Source: Chitinophagales bacterium (GTDB lineage: Bacteria > Bacteroidota > Bacteroidia > Chitinophagales > CAIODY01). Taken from it: a stretch of DNA of 16,977 bases. The notes beneath the pieces are model-generated. The model worked only from the letters and a program-made list of their open reading frames with translations, was not told the origin of the DNA and made no database searches. Location of the stretch: NCBI GenBank assembly GCA_023251415.1, contig JAHEYX010000024.1:1-16977 (forward strand), written 5' to 3'. Both the position numbers and the translations under genes were made by a program. Positions 7,475 through 13,843 of the stretch are shown here, piece after piece (position 1 is the first letter of the stretch; each line of letters starts with the position of its first letter).

Positions 7475-8176
7475 TTAATTGATGGAAGAGGTTAATGATT
7501 TGGTATCAATTTGAATAGAAGGGCTCATGGTTGTTACCATGTAAACGCTTTTCAAATAAGTACCTTTTGCGCTTTGCGGTTTCATTTTAACCAGTGTATT
7601 CAATAACTCCAAAGCATTTTCATTGATTTTGTCCGGAGAGAATGAAATACGTCCGATAGAAGTATGGATAATTGCTTGTTTGTCCAATTTGAACGCAATT
7701 TTACCTAATTTAACTTCTTTAACGGCAGCAGCTACGTCAGCAGTTACTGTACCGGTTTTAGGATTTGGCATCAAGTTACGAGGACCTAATACTTTACCTA
7801 ATTTACCTAATTTAGGCATGACAGCAGGTGTAGCGATAATAACGTCTACATCTACCCAACCTTTTTCGATTTTAGCGATGTAATCATCCAAGCCTACATA
7901 ATCTGCACCGGCGGCTGTTGCATCGTTTTCTTTGTCAGGTGTACATAATACCAACACTTTCTTATCGCGTCCGGTACCGTGAGGAAGTGTTACAACACCT
8001 CTTACAGCCTGATCAGCTTTTTTCGGATCAACTCCCAAGCGTATATGAAGGTCTACAGACGAATCAAACTTGGTGGTGTTCACTTTTTTAATTAACTCAG
8101 CAGCTTGTTTCAATGAATAAGCCACATCTGATTTAACTAAACCTGCTACACTTTTTCTTTTTTTCGTTAATGCCAT
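7475..8176 (-). CDS. rplA: 50S ribosomal protein L1
   Basis: L1 forms the mobile stalk near the E site and, in many bacteria, represses its own operon by binding the L11-L1 mRNA leader. The 233-residue length is normal. The L1 signature is clear (ATPAVMPKLGKLGKVLGPR followed by NLMPNPKTGTV), as are the GVDPKKADQAVRG start of domain I and the VKLGKIAFKLDKQAIIH stretch. The start MALTKKRKS is preceded by an A/T-rich, G-poor leader of 38 bases after rplK. It is co-transcribed with rplK, rplJ and rplL. Confidence 0.98.
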   Translation of the reverse strand: MALTKKRKSVAGLVKSDVAYSLKQAAELIKKVNTTKFDSSVDLHIRLGVDPKKADQAVRGVVTLPHGTGRDKKVLVLCTPDKENDATAAGADYVGLDDYIAKIEKGWVDVDVIIATPAVMPKLGKLGKVLGPRNLMPNPKTGTVTADVAAAVKEVKLGKIAFKLDKQAIIHTSIGRISFSPDKINENALELLNTLVKMKPQSAKGTYLKSVYMVTTMSPSIQIDTKSLTSSIN

Positions 8177-8214
8177 TTTTGTTAAAATTTGAAATGTTTA
8201 AAATTTTGTTTAGC

Positions 8215-8652
8215 TTAGAATGGACGGTCACCTTCTACGGTTACACCCATACTTCTTGCTGTTCCGGCAACCATAGTCATAGCTGATTCCAATTTGGAAC
8301 AGTTAAGATCAGGCATTTTATCGGTAGCAATAGCTTTTACTTGGTCCCAAGTGATTTTACCCACTTTTTGACGGTTTGGCTCTTTTGAACCGGATTGCAA
8401 TTTTGCAGCTTCCATTACTTGTACAGCAGCAGGTGGCGTTTTGATTACAAAATCAAACGACTTGTCGGTGTAAAGCGTAATTAATACAGGTAATATTTTA
8501 CCAATTTTGTCCTGTGTACGTGCATTAAATTGCTTACAGAACTCCATGATATTAATACCTTTCGAACCTAATATCGGTCCAATTGGTGGAGCAGGATTAG
8601 CTTGTCCGCCCTTACACTGCAACTTGACATACGTAGCTATTTCTTTTGCCAT
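8215..8652 (-). CDS. rplK: 50S ribosomal protein L11
   Basis: L11 binds the GTPase-associated region of 23S rRNA and takes part in factor binding and the stringent response. The 145-residue protein has the usual N-terminal domain (VKLQCKGGQANPAPPIGP, then LGSKGINIMEFCKQFNART) and C-terminal RNA-binding domain (KVGKITWDQVKAIA, DLNCSKLESAMTMVAGTARSMGV). It is the first gene of the unit. In many bacteria secE and nusG precede it, but here the upstream neighbour is the SulP transporter and a dedicated promoter with a structured leader lies in the 219-base gap. Confidence 0.98.
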   Translation of the reverse strand: MAKEIATYVKLQCKGGQANPAPPIGPILGSKGINIMEFCKQFNARTQDKIGKILPVLITLYTDKSFDFVIKTPPAAVQVMEAAKLQSGSKEPNRQKVGKITWDQVKAIATDKMPDLNCSKLESAMTMVAGTARSMGVTVEGDRPF

Positions 8653-8686
8653 AATTAAATGTACTGTGTTTTTATTAAATTAATCC

Positions 8687-8751
8687 CCGAAACCGGCTTT
8701 GGTAGCGCTATGTGGAAGCCACAGCAACCCTCCGCCCACTTTTAGGGACGG
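8687..8751 (-). promoter_or_regulatory. Structured leader of the rplKAJL mRNA (candidate ribosomal-protein regulatory site)
   Basis: Three inverted repeats lie between the promoter and rplK. CCGCCC/GGG-CGG (8732-8751) abuts the -7 element and may be cut by the transcription start. A longer interrupted helix (8701-8729) has arms GGT, GCT, GTGG pairing with CCAC, AGC, ACC around a three-base loop, with internal loops. A small CCG/CGG hairpin closes 8687-8696. The region is GC-rich compared with the surrounding AT-rich spacer, which suggests selected RNA structure. L1 is the best-known regulator at this site in other bacteria, but I cannot confirm an L1-binding motif by eye. Confidence 0.5.
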
Positions 8752-8759
8752 CAAAAGTA
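8752..8759 (-). promoter_or_regulatory. rplKAJL promoter, -7 element TACTTTTG
   Basis: On the minus strand TACTTTTG matches TAnnTTTG exactly and is followed by C, as at several other promoters here. It would start an mRNA with a leader of roughly 95 nt before rplK. No clear -33 TTG is present at the usual distance. The element overlaps one arm of a 13-bp inverted repeat. Confidence 0.55.
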
Positions 8760-8830
8760 GTCATTCTTATCCTATTTTTATAGCTTTCACATGCTTTTTT
8801 TTACTATTTTATCGTGAAATGACTACTTTT
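8753..8830. repeat. 13-bp perfect inverted repeat spanning the rplK upstream region
   Basis: AAAAGTAGTCATT (8753-8765) is repeated as its exact reverse complement AATGACTACTTTT (8818-8830), 52 bases apart. A second, nested inverted repeat lies inside it: TTTCAC (8785-8790) and GTGAAA (8814-8819). The left arm includes most of the rplK -7 element. It may be a paired operator, or a long-range stem in the sulP 3' untranslated RNA. There is no adjacent U tract typical of a terminator. Confidence 0.6.
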
Positions 8831-8871
8831 TTGGTCTTTTTCTGCTCCGAATCCTATTAAAGCCTTCTTTT

Positions 8872-10440
8872 TTATACTGCTGCCGAATGCACGTGCACCG
8901 AGTCCGCTACTTGATAAGTCGCTTTAAAATTAAGCAATTCTACTTTTATGGATTTGGCCTTTGCGCCATTTGCCACAAAATCTCTAATCAAATCCAATAC
9001 ATCCTGATCGATATAAACGGTGTTTGCTGCATTAATTCGTACACTCGAATTAGCCGGTAGATGAACTAAAGTTTGTTTAATGGCTGCTTTATTCAAAAAG
9101 GAAACTTCTTGTGCCAAATCAATCTCGATACGTTCCCCTTCATGATGTTCTTCCTTTTTAAAGAAATAAGCAAATTTCATATTGCCTCTTAATATAAAGA
9201 ATACACTTATTAACAAACCAATACCGACTCCTTTTAATAAATCGGTAAACACCACTGCAATAACCGTAACCGCAAACGGTACAAATTGGTACTTGCCTTT
9301 ATCCCAAACCGCTTTAACAATACTTGGATTGGCTAACTTAAATCCGGTCATTAATAATATGGCTGCTAAACAGGCCATCGGGATTTTATTTAACCAAAAT
9401 GGTAATAACACAGCTGCCACTAATAACAATAAACCATGAATCATTGCTGCTAATTTAGTTCTGGCTCCTGCATTAATATTAGCAGTAGTTCGCACAATCA
9501 CCGAAGTCATTGGTAGCCCACCCAATAAACCGGCCAGCATATTACCAATCCCTTGTGCTTTAAGCTCCTTGTTACCGCTTGAATACCGCTTGTAGACATC
9601 CATTTTATCACCTGCTTCCAAACACAATAAGGTTTCTATACTGGCTACAGCAGCAATGGTTAAGGCTAATATCCAAACTTGTACATTTCCAATGGCCATA
9701 AAATCCGGTAAGGTAAATTGATTAATGAAATCACCGGCGCTTTTGGGAATTGGCAAATTCACCAAATGTGCATCTGAAATAGCCAATTTAGAACCGGATG
9801 CAATAAAGAATTCATTAATTAAAGTGCCCACCACAACGGCAACCAAGGCGCCCGGTATAGCTTTGATTTTTTTTAATTGCGGTACTTTGAGAAAGGCAAT
9901 CAAAATGGCCAAACAAACTACTGTAACGATTATTACCCCTAAATGCGCATAGTTAACGGAATTGATCAGCTCCGACAAAATTCCGGTATCGGCCCCTTTT
10001 TCTAATGCGAAGAAATCTCCTTCATGCGCTTTATCATACCCGATGGCATGAGGCAATTCTTTTTTAATAATAATTATACCTATCGCAGCTAACATCCCTT
10101 CAATAACGCTGTTCGGAAAGTAACTGGAAATACTACCGGCTTTTAAAAAACCTAATGCCAATTGAATTACACCGGCAAGTACTACTGCTAACAAAAAGGC
10201 TTCATAGCCTAAGTTTGTTATACCAACTAATAATATGGCAATTAATCCGGCTGCCGGTCCACTAACGCTCACATGCGAAGTGCTTAAATAACCAACGATC
10301 AAACCTCCAATGATTCCGGTTATAATTCCTGCAAATGGCGGAGCTCCGCTGGCCACAGCAATTCCTAAACACAAAGGTACTGCCACTAAAAAAACGACGA
10401 TACCTGCTAAAAAATCAGATTTAAAAAACTTAAAATTCAT
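8872..10440 (-). CDS. SulP-family anion (probably bicarbonate) transporter
   Basis: An inner-membrane transporter of the SulP/SLC26 family, 522 residues. It starts MNFKFFKSDFLAGIVVFLVAVPLCLGIA, the usual first helix. Family marks include the SVSGPAAGL segment (58-66), ASIETLLCLEAGDKMD (266-281), and GLLGGLPMTSVIVRTTANINAGARTKL-type sequence (about 304-330). A C-terminal cytosolic STAS-like domain follows from about 435 (IEIDLAQEVSFLNKAAIK, with a VYIDQD strand and alpha helix). ATG 10440 is preferred over 10500 because the extra 20 residues are not membrane-like and the family starts here. A carbonic anhydrase gene lies 122 bases upstream on the same strand, which makes bicarbonate or another inorganic-carbon substrate more likely than sulfate; that is inference. 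Confidence 0.92.
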   Translation of the reverse strand: MNFKFFKSDFLAGIVVFLVAVPLCLGIAVASGAPPFAGIITGIIGGLIVGYLSTSHVSVSGPAAGLIAILLVGITNLGYEAFLLAVVLAGVIQLALGFLKAGSISSYFPNSVIEGMLAAIGIIIIKKELPHAIGYDKAHEGDFFALEKGADTGILSELINSVNYAHLGVIIVTVVCLAILIAFLKVPQLKKIKAIPGALVAVVVGTLINEFFIASGSKLAISDAHLVNLPIPKSAGDFINQFTLPDFMAIGNVQVWILALTIAAVASIETLLCLEAGDKMDVYKRYSSGNKELKAQGIGNMLAGLLGGLPMTSVIVRTTANINAGARTKLAAMIHGLLLLVAAVLLPFWLNKIPMACLAAILLMTGFKLANPSIVKAVWDKGKYQFVPFAVTVIAVVFTDLLKGVGIGLLISVFFILRGNMKFAYFFKKEEHHEGERIEIDLAQEVSFLNKAAIKQTLVHLPANSSVRINAANTVYIDQDVLDLIRDFVANGAKAKSIKVELLNFKATYQVADSVHVHSAAV

Positions 10441-10478
10441 GTTATACTTTTTCGGTTTTAATAAATTAAAGAATAAGA

Positions 10479-10504
10479 GTGTCTGCTCAATTGCGAGCAA
10501 ACAC
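10479..10504 (-). other. Hairpin between the carbonic anhydrase and SulP genes
   Basis: GTGT-TGCTC and GAGCA-ACAC pair with one mismatch around a six-base loop, within the 122-base spacer. No U tract follows on either strand, so it is more likely an mRNA stability or processing element in a shared transcript than a terminator. I found no TAnnTTTG element in the spacer, which favours co-transcription. Confidence 0.35.
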
Positions 10505-10562
10505 CGGTTGCTTTAGCACAATACTGATTGCACTTAAGCGATAATAATATAATGGTTTACAA

Positions 10563-11216
10563 TTAATGGATAGCAGCTAAATCAGCAGCAGTTGTGCGAA
10601 TCATACTTTTAATAAAATCGACTGTTCCATTTTCGACATTATAAACACCACCTGCTAAAGCAATTTTGCCTTCTTCAAAGAAGCTGCGAACAATGGCACT
10701 TTTCGTTAAAATTTCTTCTAAGCTATGCTCCACATTGGCATAAGCAATGGCATCGGTAGCATCAATTTTACGATTATACGAAAGTGCGGCTCTGCTAATA
10801 GCCGGTTTGATATGGTTTAATAATGGTGTAATGTATCCGTCTTGCACACCCGCTTTAGCACTGGCTATAGCTCCGCAGTTGGTATGTCCAAGTACCAATA
10901 ATACTTTCGACCCAACATATTTAATAGCGTATTCAATGCTTCCCAAAATATCTTCATTAACGATATTTCCTGCAATTCGAATGCGGAATAAATCACCTAA
11001 GCCTTGATCGAAAATTAATTCGACGGTAGTGCGGGAATCCATACAACTTAAAACTACTGCAAAAGGAAATTGACCTTCGCGGGTTTGATTGATTACTTCC
11101 AAATGATCGTGATCGTTTTGTAAATTATTTACGAAACGTTGATTGCCTTCCTTCAATATGGTTAAGACTTGTAAAGGCGATAAATGATCTAAAAATTCTT
11201 TAGAGTGCTTTCTCAT
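10563..11216 (-). CDS. Beta-class carbonic anhydrase
   Basis: Predicted to interconvert CO2 and bicarbonate in the cytosol using a zinc ion. The 217-residue protein has the beta-class zinc ligands in the expected places: C58 in SCMDSR, with the D60/R62 catalytic dyad, and H111/C114 in LGHTNCGA. FRIRIAGNIV and LGSIEYAIKYVGSKVLLVLGH complete the family core, and ALAGGVYNVENGTVDF closes it. It is followed by the SulP transporter gene, and this pairing (or even fusion) is known in other bacteria, suggesting joint handling of inorganic carbon or pH. Upstream, 97 bases separate it from a small secreted-protein gene. No exact -7 element was found there, so all three genes may share one transcript. 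Confidence 0.95.
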   Translation of the reverse strand: MRKHSKEFLDHLSPLQVLTILKEGNQRFVNNLQNDHDHLEVINQTREGQFPFAVVLSCMDSRTTVELIFDQGLGDLFRIRIAGNIVNEDILGSIEYAIKYVGSKVLLVLGHTNCGAIASAKAGVQDGYITPLLNHIKPAISRAALSYNRKIDATDAIAYANVEHSLEEILTKSAIVRSFFEEGKIALAGGVYNVENGTVDFIKSMIRTTAADLAAIH

Positions 11217-11234
11217 AATAAATGTGATTGCGCC

Positions 11235-11300
11235 ACAGTAAAATAACTGTAGCTTGTTAATTAAAAAGTCAATAAATGGTCAGCTTGCTAACAAGCTAAC
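11235..11300 (-). other. Two short hairpins in the spacer before the carbonic anhydrase gene
   Basis: ACAGT/ACTGT (11235-11250) and AGCTTG-ctaa-CAAGCT (11282-11297, extended by GT/AC at the ends) lie between the small gene and the carbonic anhydrase. A further AGCTTGTTA at 11251-11259 is the reverse complement of TAACAAGCT at 11289-11297, giving an alternative, longer-range pairing. The mutually exclusive pairing could be regulatory, but there is no strong U tract. Confidence 0.35.
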
Positions 11301-11313
11301 GCCAACAATTTAA

Positions 11314-11631
11314 TTAAGCACACTCGGGTGGAGGAGCAAATACACCTATCGTTACTTGCTTTTGATAATATGTTTTGTGGTAAAACAACTGCTGATTAGC
11401 TTGAACAGCTAATTGAAAATTGGTGGGATTAAAATCATACAACTCATCAAAACTGGACTTACCTTTCTTAACGCCATTTTCATTGTCGTCTTTTTTGGTT
11501 TCGTCTTCATCCATATTCAATAAAAGAACCGTTTTGCTGCTTCCAAAAATTTGATGCAAGGGCATAGCCTGATAAAGCAATGCGCTACAAGCAAACCATA
11601 CAGCCAATAAATAAATGCGGTGTAATTTCAT
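11314..11631 (-). CDS. Small secreted or membrane-tethered protein of unknown function
   Basis: 105 residues, not recognised. MKLHRIYLLAVWFACSALLYQ is a basic start followed by a hydrophobic stretch, so it is a signal peptide or a single anchor. Next comes a very acidic and lysine-rich low-complexity linker (about residues 40-60, DEDETKKDDNENG), then a segment with FDELYDFNPTNFQLAVQANQQLF and a C-terminal PPPECA. The reading frame has a good -7 element immediately upstream, and the protein has sensible secretion features, so I regard it as real. Its position before the carbonic anhydrase and SulP genes may mean shared transcription, but a shared function is not shown. A C-terminal Cys three residues from the end is unusual and might form a disulfide. 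Confidence 0.7.
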   Translation of the reverse strand: MKLHRIYLLAVWFACSALLYQAMPLHQIFGSSKTVLLLNMDEDETKKDDNENGVKKGKSSFDELYDFNPTNFQLAVQANQQLFYHKTYYQKQVTIGVFAPPPECA

Positions 11632-11643
11632 TTGGAATTACTG

Positions 11644-11651
11644 CAAAAATA
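11644..11651 (-). promoter_or_regulatory. Promoter of the 11631 gene, -7 element TATTTTTG
   Basis: TATTTTTG (minus strand) fits TAnnTTTG and is followed by CA. A TTTG (minus strand, 11667-11670) lies 15 bases upstream. The same arrangement, TTTG-N15-TATTTTTGC, occurs before the polyprenyl synthase gene. The ATG is only 12 bases downstream, giving a very short leader. Confidence 0.45.
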
Positions 11652-11666
11652 ACCACAGCACCCAAA

Positions 11667-11706
11667 CAAAAAACTTCTCTTTGTTAATAAGAGATAAATG
11701 AAGTTT
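11667..11706 (-). terminator. Possible terminator of the desaturase gene
   Basis: On the minus strand AAACTT and CTCTT pair with AAGAG and AAGTTT, followed by TTTTTTGTTT. The stem has an asymmetric internal loop and is AT-rich, so it is weak. Its T tract overlaps the upstream promoter box of the next gene. Confidence 0.35.
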
Positions 11707-11744
11707 ATTTAACAGTTGAAAGCTGAAATTTTATATACAAATCC

Positions 11745-12491
11745 CTACATATAATTGAGGTCATTGTTCAATTTCAATTTGATTATTCCAAACGCATTAA
11801 ATAAGCGAATGATCGGATAAATTGGATCAAACTCGTGCCAACGGATTCCGAAATTAGCTCTACCACCAAATTTATGGTGATTGTTGTGATACGATTCACC
11901 TAACATCAAGAAATCAACTGGTAACAAGTTTTTTGAAGTGTCGTTTAATGTAATATTCGTGTACCCAAATTTATGCGCAAACCAATTAATCACAGCTCCA
12001 TGAACCGGAGCCATTGCAATGGTAAATGGTAATAAAATCCATAAATACCAATGGTTAGCATACATGTAAAAAATCCAAGTGTACAAGCCAACAAAGGCTA
12101 AGCGATTAATCCATGAATCAGCCAGTTTTTCCATAAAGCCCCAATACGGCAAATTACGTTTAAAGCGTTCTTCAGCCGGGAAAGAGCCATCAGCAATGCT
12201 GGAATAAATCACTTTAGTCTTCCACATCATGTCAAACAAATTTTTAGAAAACAAAGGAGAGTGCGGATCTTTATCGGTATCGGCATAAGCATGGTGCATG
12301 CGGTGTAAAATGCCATATGCATAAGGACTTAAAAATGAAGAACCTTGAAACAACCAAGTCAATACATAAAAAAACTTCTCCCAACCTTTACTCATCGTAA
12401 ACATCGCATGTGCAGAATAACGGTGTTCAAAAAAGGTTTGTGTAAACAGTGATAAATACCAAAGTGAAATAAAAAAGATAATAATAATCAT
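11745..12491 (-). CDS. Acyl-CoA / fatty acid desaturase (delta-9 type family)
   Basis: An integral membrane di-iron enzyme predicted to insert a double bond in long-chain acyl chains, so adjusting membrane fluidity. The 248-residue protein carries all three histidine boxes of the membrane desaturase family: HRYSAH (23-28), HRMHH (63-67) and HNNHH (202-206), plus H173 in NWFAHKFG. Hydrophobic segments lie at about 1-20, 40-60, 132-147 and 148-165. The N-terminus before the first box is short compared with eukaryotic stearoyl-CoA desaturases, but I believe short forms of about 245 residues are usual in Bacteroidota, so I do not regard it as truncated. It has its own promoter at 12522-12529. The exact acyl substrate and position cannot be read from sequence. 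Confidence 0.92.
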   Translation of the reverse strand: MIIIIFFISLWYLSLFTQTFFEHRYSAHAMFTMSKGWEKFFYVLTWLFQGSSFLSPYAYGILHRMHHAYADTDKDPHSPLFSKNLFDMMWKTKVIYSSIADGSFPAEERFKRNLPYWGFMEKLADSWINRLAFVGLYTWIFYMYANHWYLWILLPFTIAMAPVHGAVINWFAHKFGYTNITLNDTSKNLLPVDFLMLGESYHNNHHKFGGRANFGIRWHEFDPIYPIIRLFNAFGIIKLKLNNDLNYM

Positions 12492-12521
12492 AGGGTTTGT
12501 TATGCTGGGTTAAAGCGTGTG

Positions 12522-12529
12522 CAAAGTTA
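12522..12529 (-). promoter_or_regulatory. Desaturase promoter, -7 element TAACTTTG
   Basis: TAACTTTG (minus strand), followed by CAC, matches TAnnTTTG. It ends 30 bases before the ATG at 12491. No clear -33 TTG lies at 17-23 bases upstream. Confidence 0.5.
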
Positions 12530-12603
12530 CGGGCAGCATCGTTTATGATTAATGACTTTGCTCATGTTTTTTGCATCAAATCCTGATAAATATTGGTTTC
12601 TTG

Positions 12604-12664
12604 ATAGCTTTGTTAAGTTAATTTCAAAGCTATAAACAGAGTAGATTAATCCTTGTAATTAATC
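12604..12664. repeat. Two inverted repeats between the HU/SPOR gene and the desaturase gene
   Basis: ATAGCTTTG (12604-12612) and CAAAGCTAT (12625-12633) form a perfect 9-bp inverted repeat with a 12-base loop. GATTAAT (12644-12650) and ATTAATC (12658-12664) form a 7-bp one with a 7-base loop. The first contains TAGCTTTG on both strands, so each arm reads as a TAnnTTTG -7 element. Neither has a U tract typical of a terminator. These are the only structures I see in the 205-base gap apart from the desaturase promoter. Confidence 0.5.
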
Positions 12665-12696
12665 GGTTTAACAATAAAGTGGGGGAGTTTGTAAGC

Positions 12697-13761
12697 TTAA
12701 TAAAGGGCTTTACTAAATACCTGAATGTTCAGGTGACAAGTATCTTCAAAATACTTTTTAATAGAATCGATTTCTGATTTCTTTTTGAAGAAATAGAATG
12801 TCACTTGATAGGTGCTGTCTATTTGCAAAATACGGGTATCACGTCCATCCATACGATATTTCAAACGCAATTTTTCTGCTTCTGCACGATCCGTTGTTTC
12901 GTGAAAAATTAAATAATATTCTTGCGATGGGTTGTTTAAATAATAACTGTAATGGTGCGGTAATACATTGCCGTTTAATACCGGAGCTTCCACTTCTGTC
13001 GATTTGTTTTCAGAAGTAGCTTCTGTAGTGGTTACAATCAGTGTATTGTTTACTGCAGGTTTTGCCGGAGCTGAATTTGGAAAGGAAGTCCAACTGGAGT
13101 TTTTCAAAAATGAAACCACATCACTTTGTTGAATCCAATTGCAAGTAGGCGTTTTTTCTACCACAAACCAGGTTGAGCCCGATACTAACCCCAATAACAC
13201 CAATACTACTGCCGCAACTGCCCAACCGCGTTTCTTTTTGGTTTCACTTACCGGATGCGGAAATGGCGTTAAGGCTTCGTGAATAGCATCGTTTTGTTGT
13301 TTAACAAAATTCTCAATCGCTTCTACCTTGCGGCTTTCTTTAACTATCGGTTGCAAATGGAGTTTAGGCAAACCAAATGCTTGTAAATCATAATTCTTCT
13401 GCAAAGATTCCTGAAACTGAATATTTCCTTCAAAATCAAGACGAAGTGTTCCTATTTCTTGTAAATCAATAATTTCCTTTTGATTCAAACGGGCATGAAT
13501 CAAAGCCACCCATTGTTTTACCAAGGTAGTAGCTTGATCATAGGTTAATTGTTCGGCCTGACTAATAAACTGAATCAACAAACCATCGTTTTGAGCAATA
13601 CTTCTATTAAAAGAAATACGTTTGGCCGGAGGTAAAATCGATTGATCCATGAAATCAACCTTAGCCTTTTGGGTATTGGTGATAAATGCCCCCAATTGCG
13701 GAATGGTCACACATTCGTGTGTTAACAGCAATTGTTGTATGTAGTTTACAATAGGCGTCAT
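12697..13761 (-). CDS. HU-like (CCDC81-type) domain and SPOR domain membrane protein
   Basis: 354 residues in an architecture I know from Bacteroidota. The N-terminal 1-60 segment (MTPIVNYIQQLLLTHECVTIPQLGAFI) and the following 70-130 segment (DGLLIQFISQAE, DLQEIGTLRLDFEGNIQF) resemble the paired HU-CCDC81 domains. A cytosolic linker ends in a KKKR stop, then a single membrane helix (about 179-200). A low-complexity periplasmic linker follows, and the C-terminal 280-350 part (EYYLIFHETTDRAEAEKLRL, TYQVTFYFFKKKSEIDSIKKYF) looks like a SPOR domain, which binds denuded glycan strands at division sites in known families. A cell-envelope or division role is inferred. The ATG at 13761 is chosen over 13785 because the longer start would lie at the transcription start of a good promoter. 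Confidence 0.82.
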   Translation of the reverse strand: MTPIVNYIQQLLLTHECVTIPQLGAFITNTQKAKVDFMDQSILPPAKRISFNRSIAQNDGLLIQFISQAEQLTYDQATTLVKQWVALIHARLNQKEIIDLQEIGTLRLDFEGNIQFQESLQKNYDLQAFGLPKLHLQPIVKESRKVEAIENFVKQQNDAIHEALTPFPHPVSETKKKRGWAVAAVVLVLLGLVSGSTWFVVEKTPTCNWIQQSDVVSFLKNSSWTSFPNSAPAKPAVNNTLIVTTTEATSENKSTEVEAPVLNGNVLPHHYSYYLNNPSQEYYLIFHETTDRAEAEKLRLKYRMDGRDTRILQIDSTYQVTFYFFKKKSEIDSIKKYFEDTCHLNIQVFSKALY

Positions 13762-13789
13762 AGAAATAGGGGGGGCGAAAATCACTAAA

Positions 13790-13819
13790 CAAATTTAATT
13801 ATCCTACTGAAATTTCAAA
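13790..13819 (-). promoter_or_regulatory. Promoter of the HU/SPOR gene, TTTG-N18-TAAATTTG
   Basis: On the minus strand a TTTG (13816-13819) and TAAATTTG (13790-13797) are 18 bases apart, fitting the Bacteroidota -33/-7 layout. This is the best complete promoter in the window. The -7 ends 28 bases before the preferred ATG at 13761. Confidence 0.65.
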
Positions 13820-13843
13820 TTCTTTTATCCACATTGCCCTAAG

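Noticed and set aside
8653..8760. tRNA or known riboswitch in the gap before rplK
   Set aside because: The helices do not form a cloverleaf, no TTC-type T loop is present, and I recognise no riboswitch core; a ribosomal-protein leader is the simpler reading.
9182..11007. Plus-strand reading frames opposite the SulP and carbonic anhydrase genes (9182-9439, 9725-9952, 10310-10516, 10747-11007)
   Set aside because: Antisense shadows of well supported genes; no domains recognisable.
11745..12491. Desaturase as an N-terminally truncated gene
   Set aside because: All three histidine boxes are present, the promoter sits directly upstream, and short forms starting this way appear normal in the phylum.
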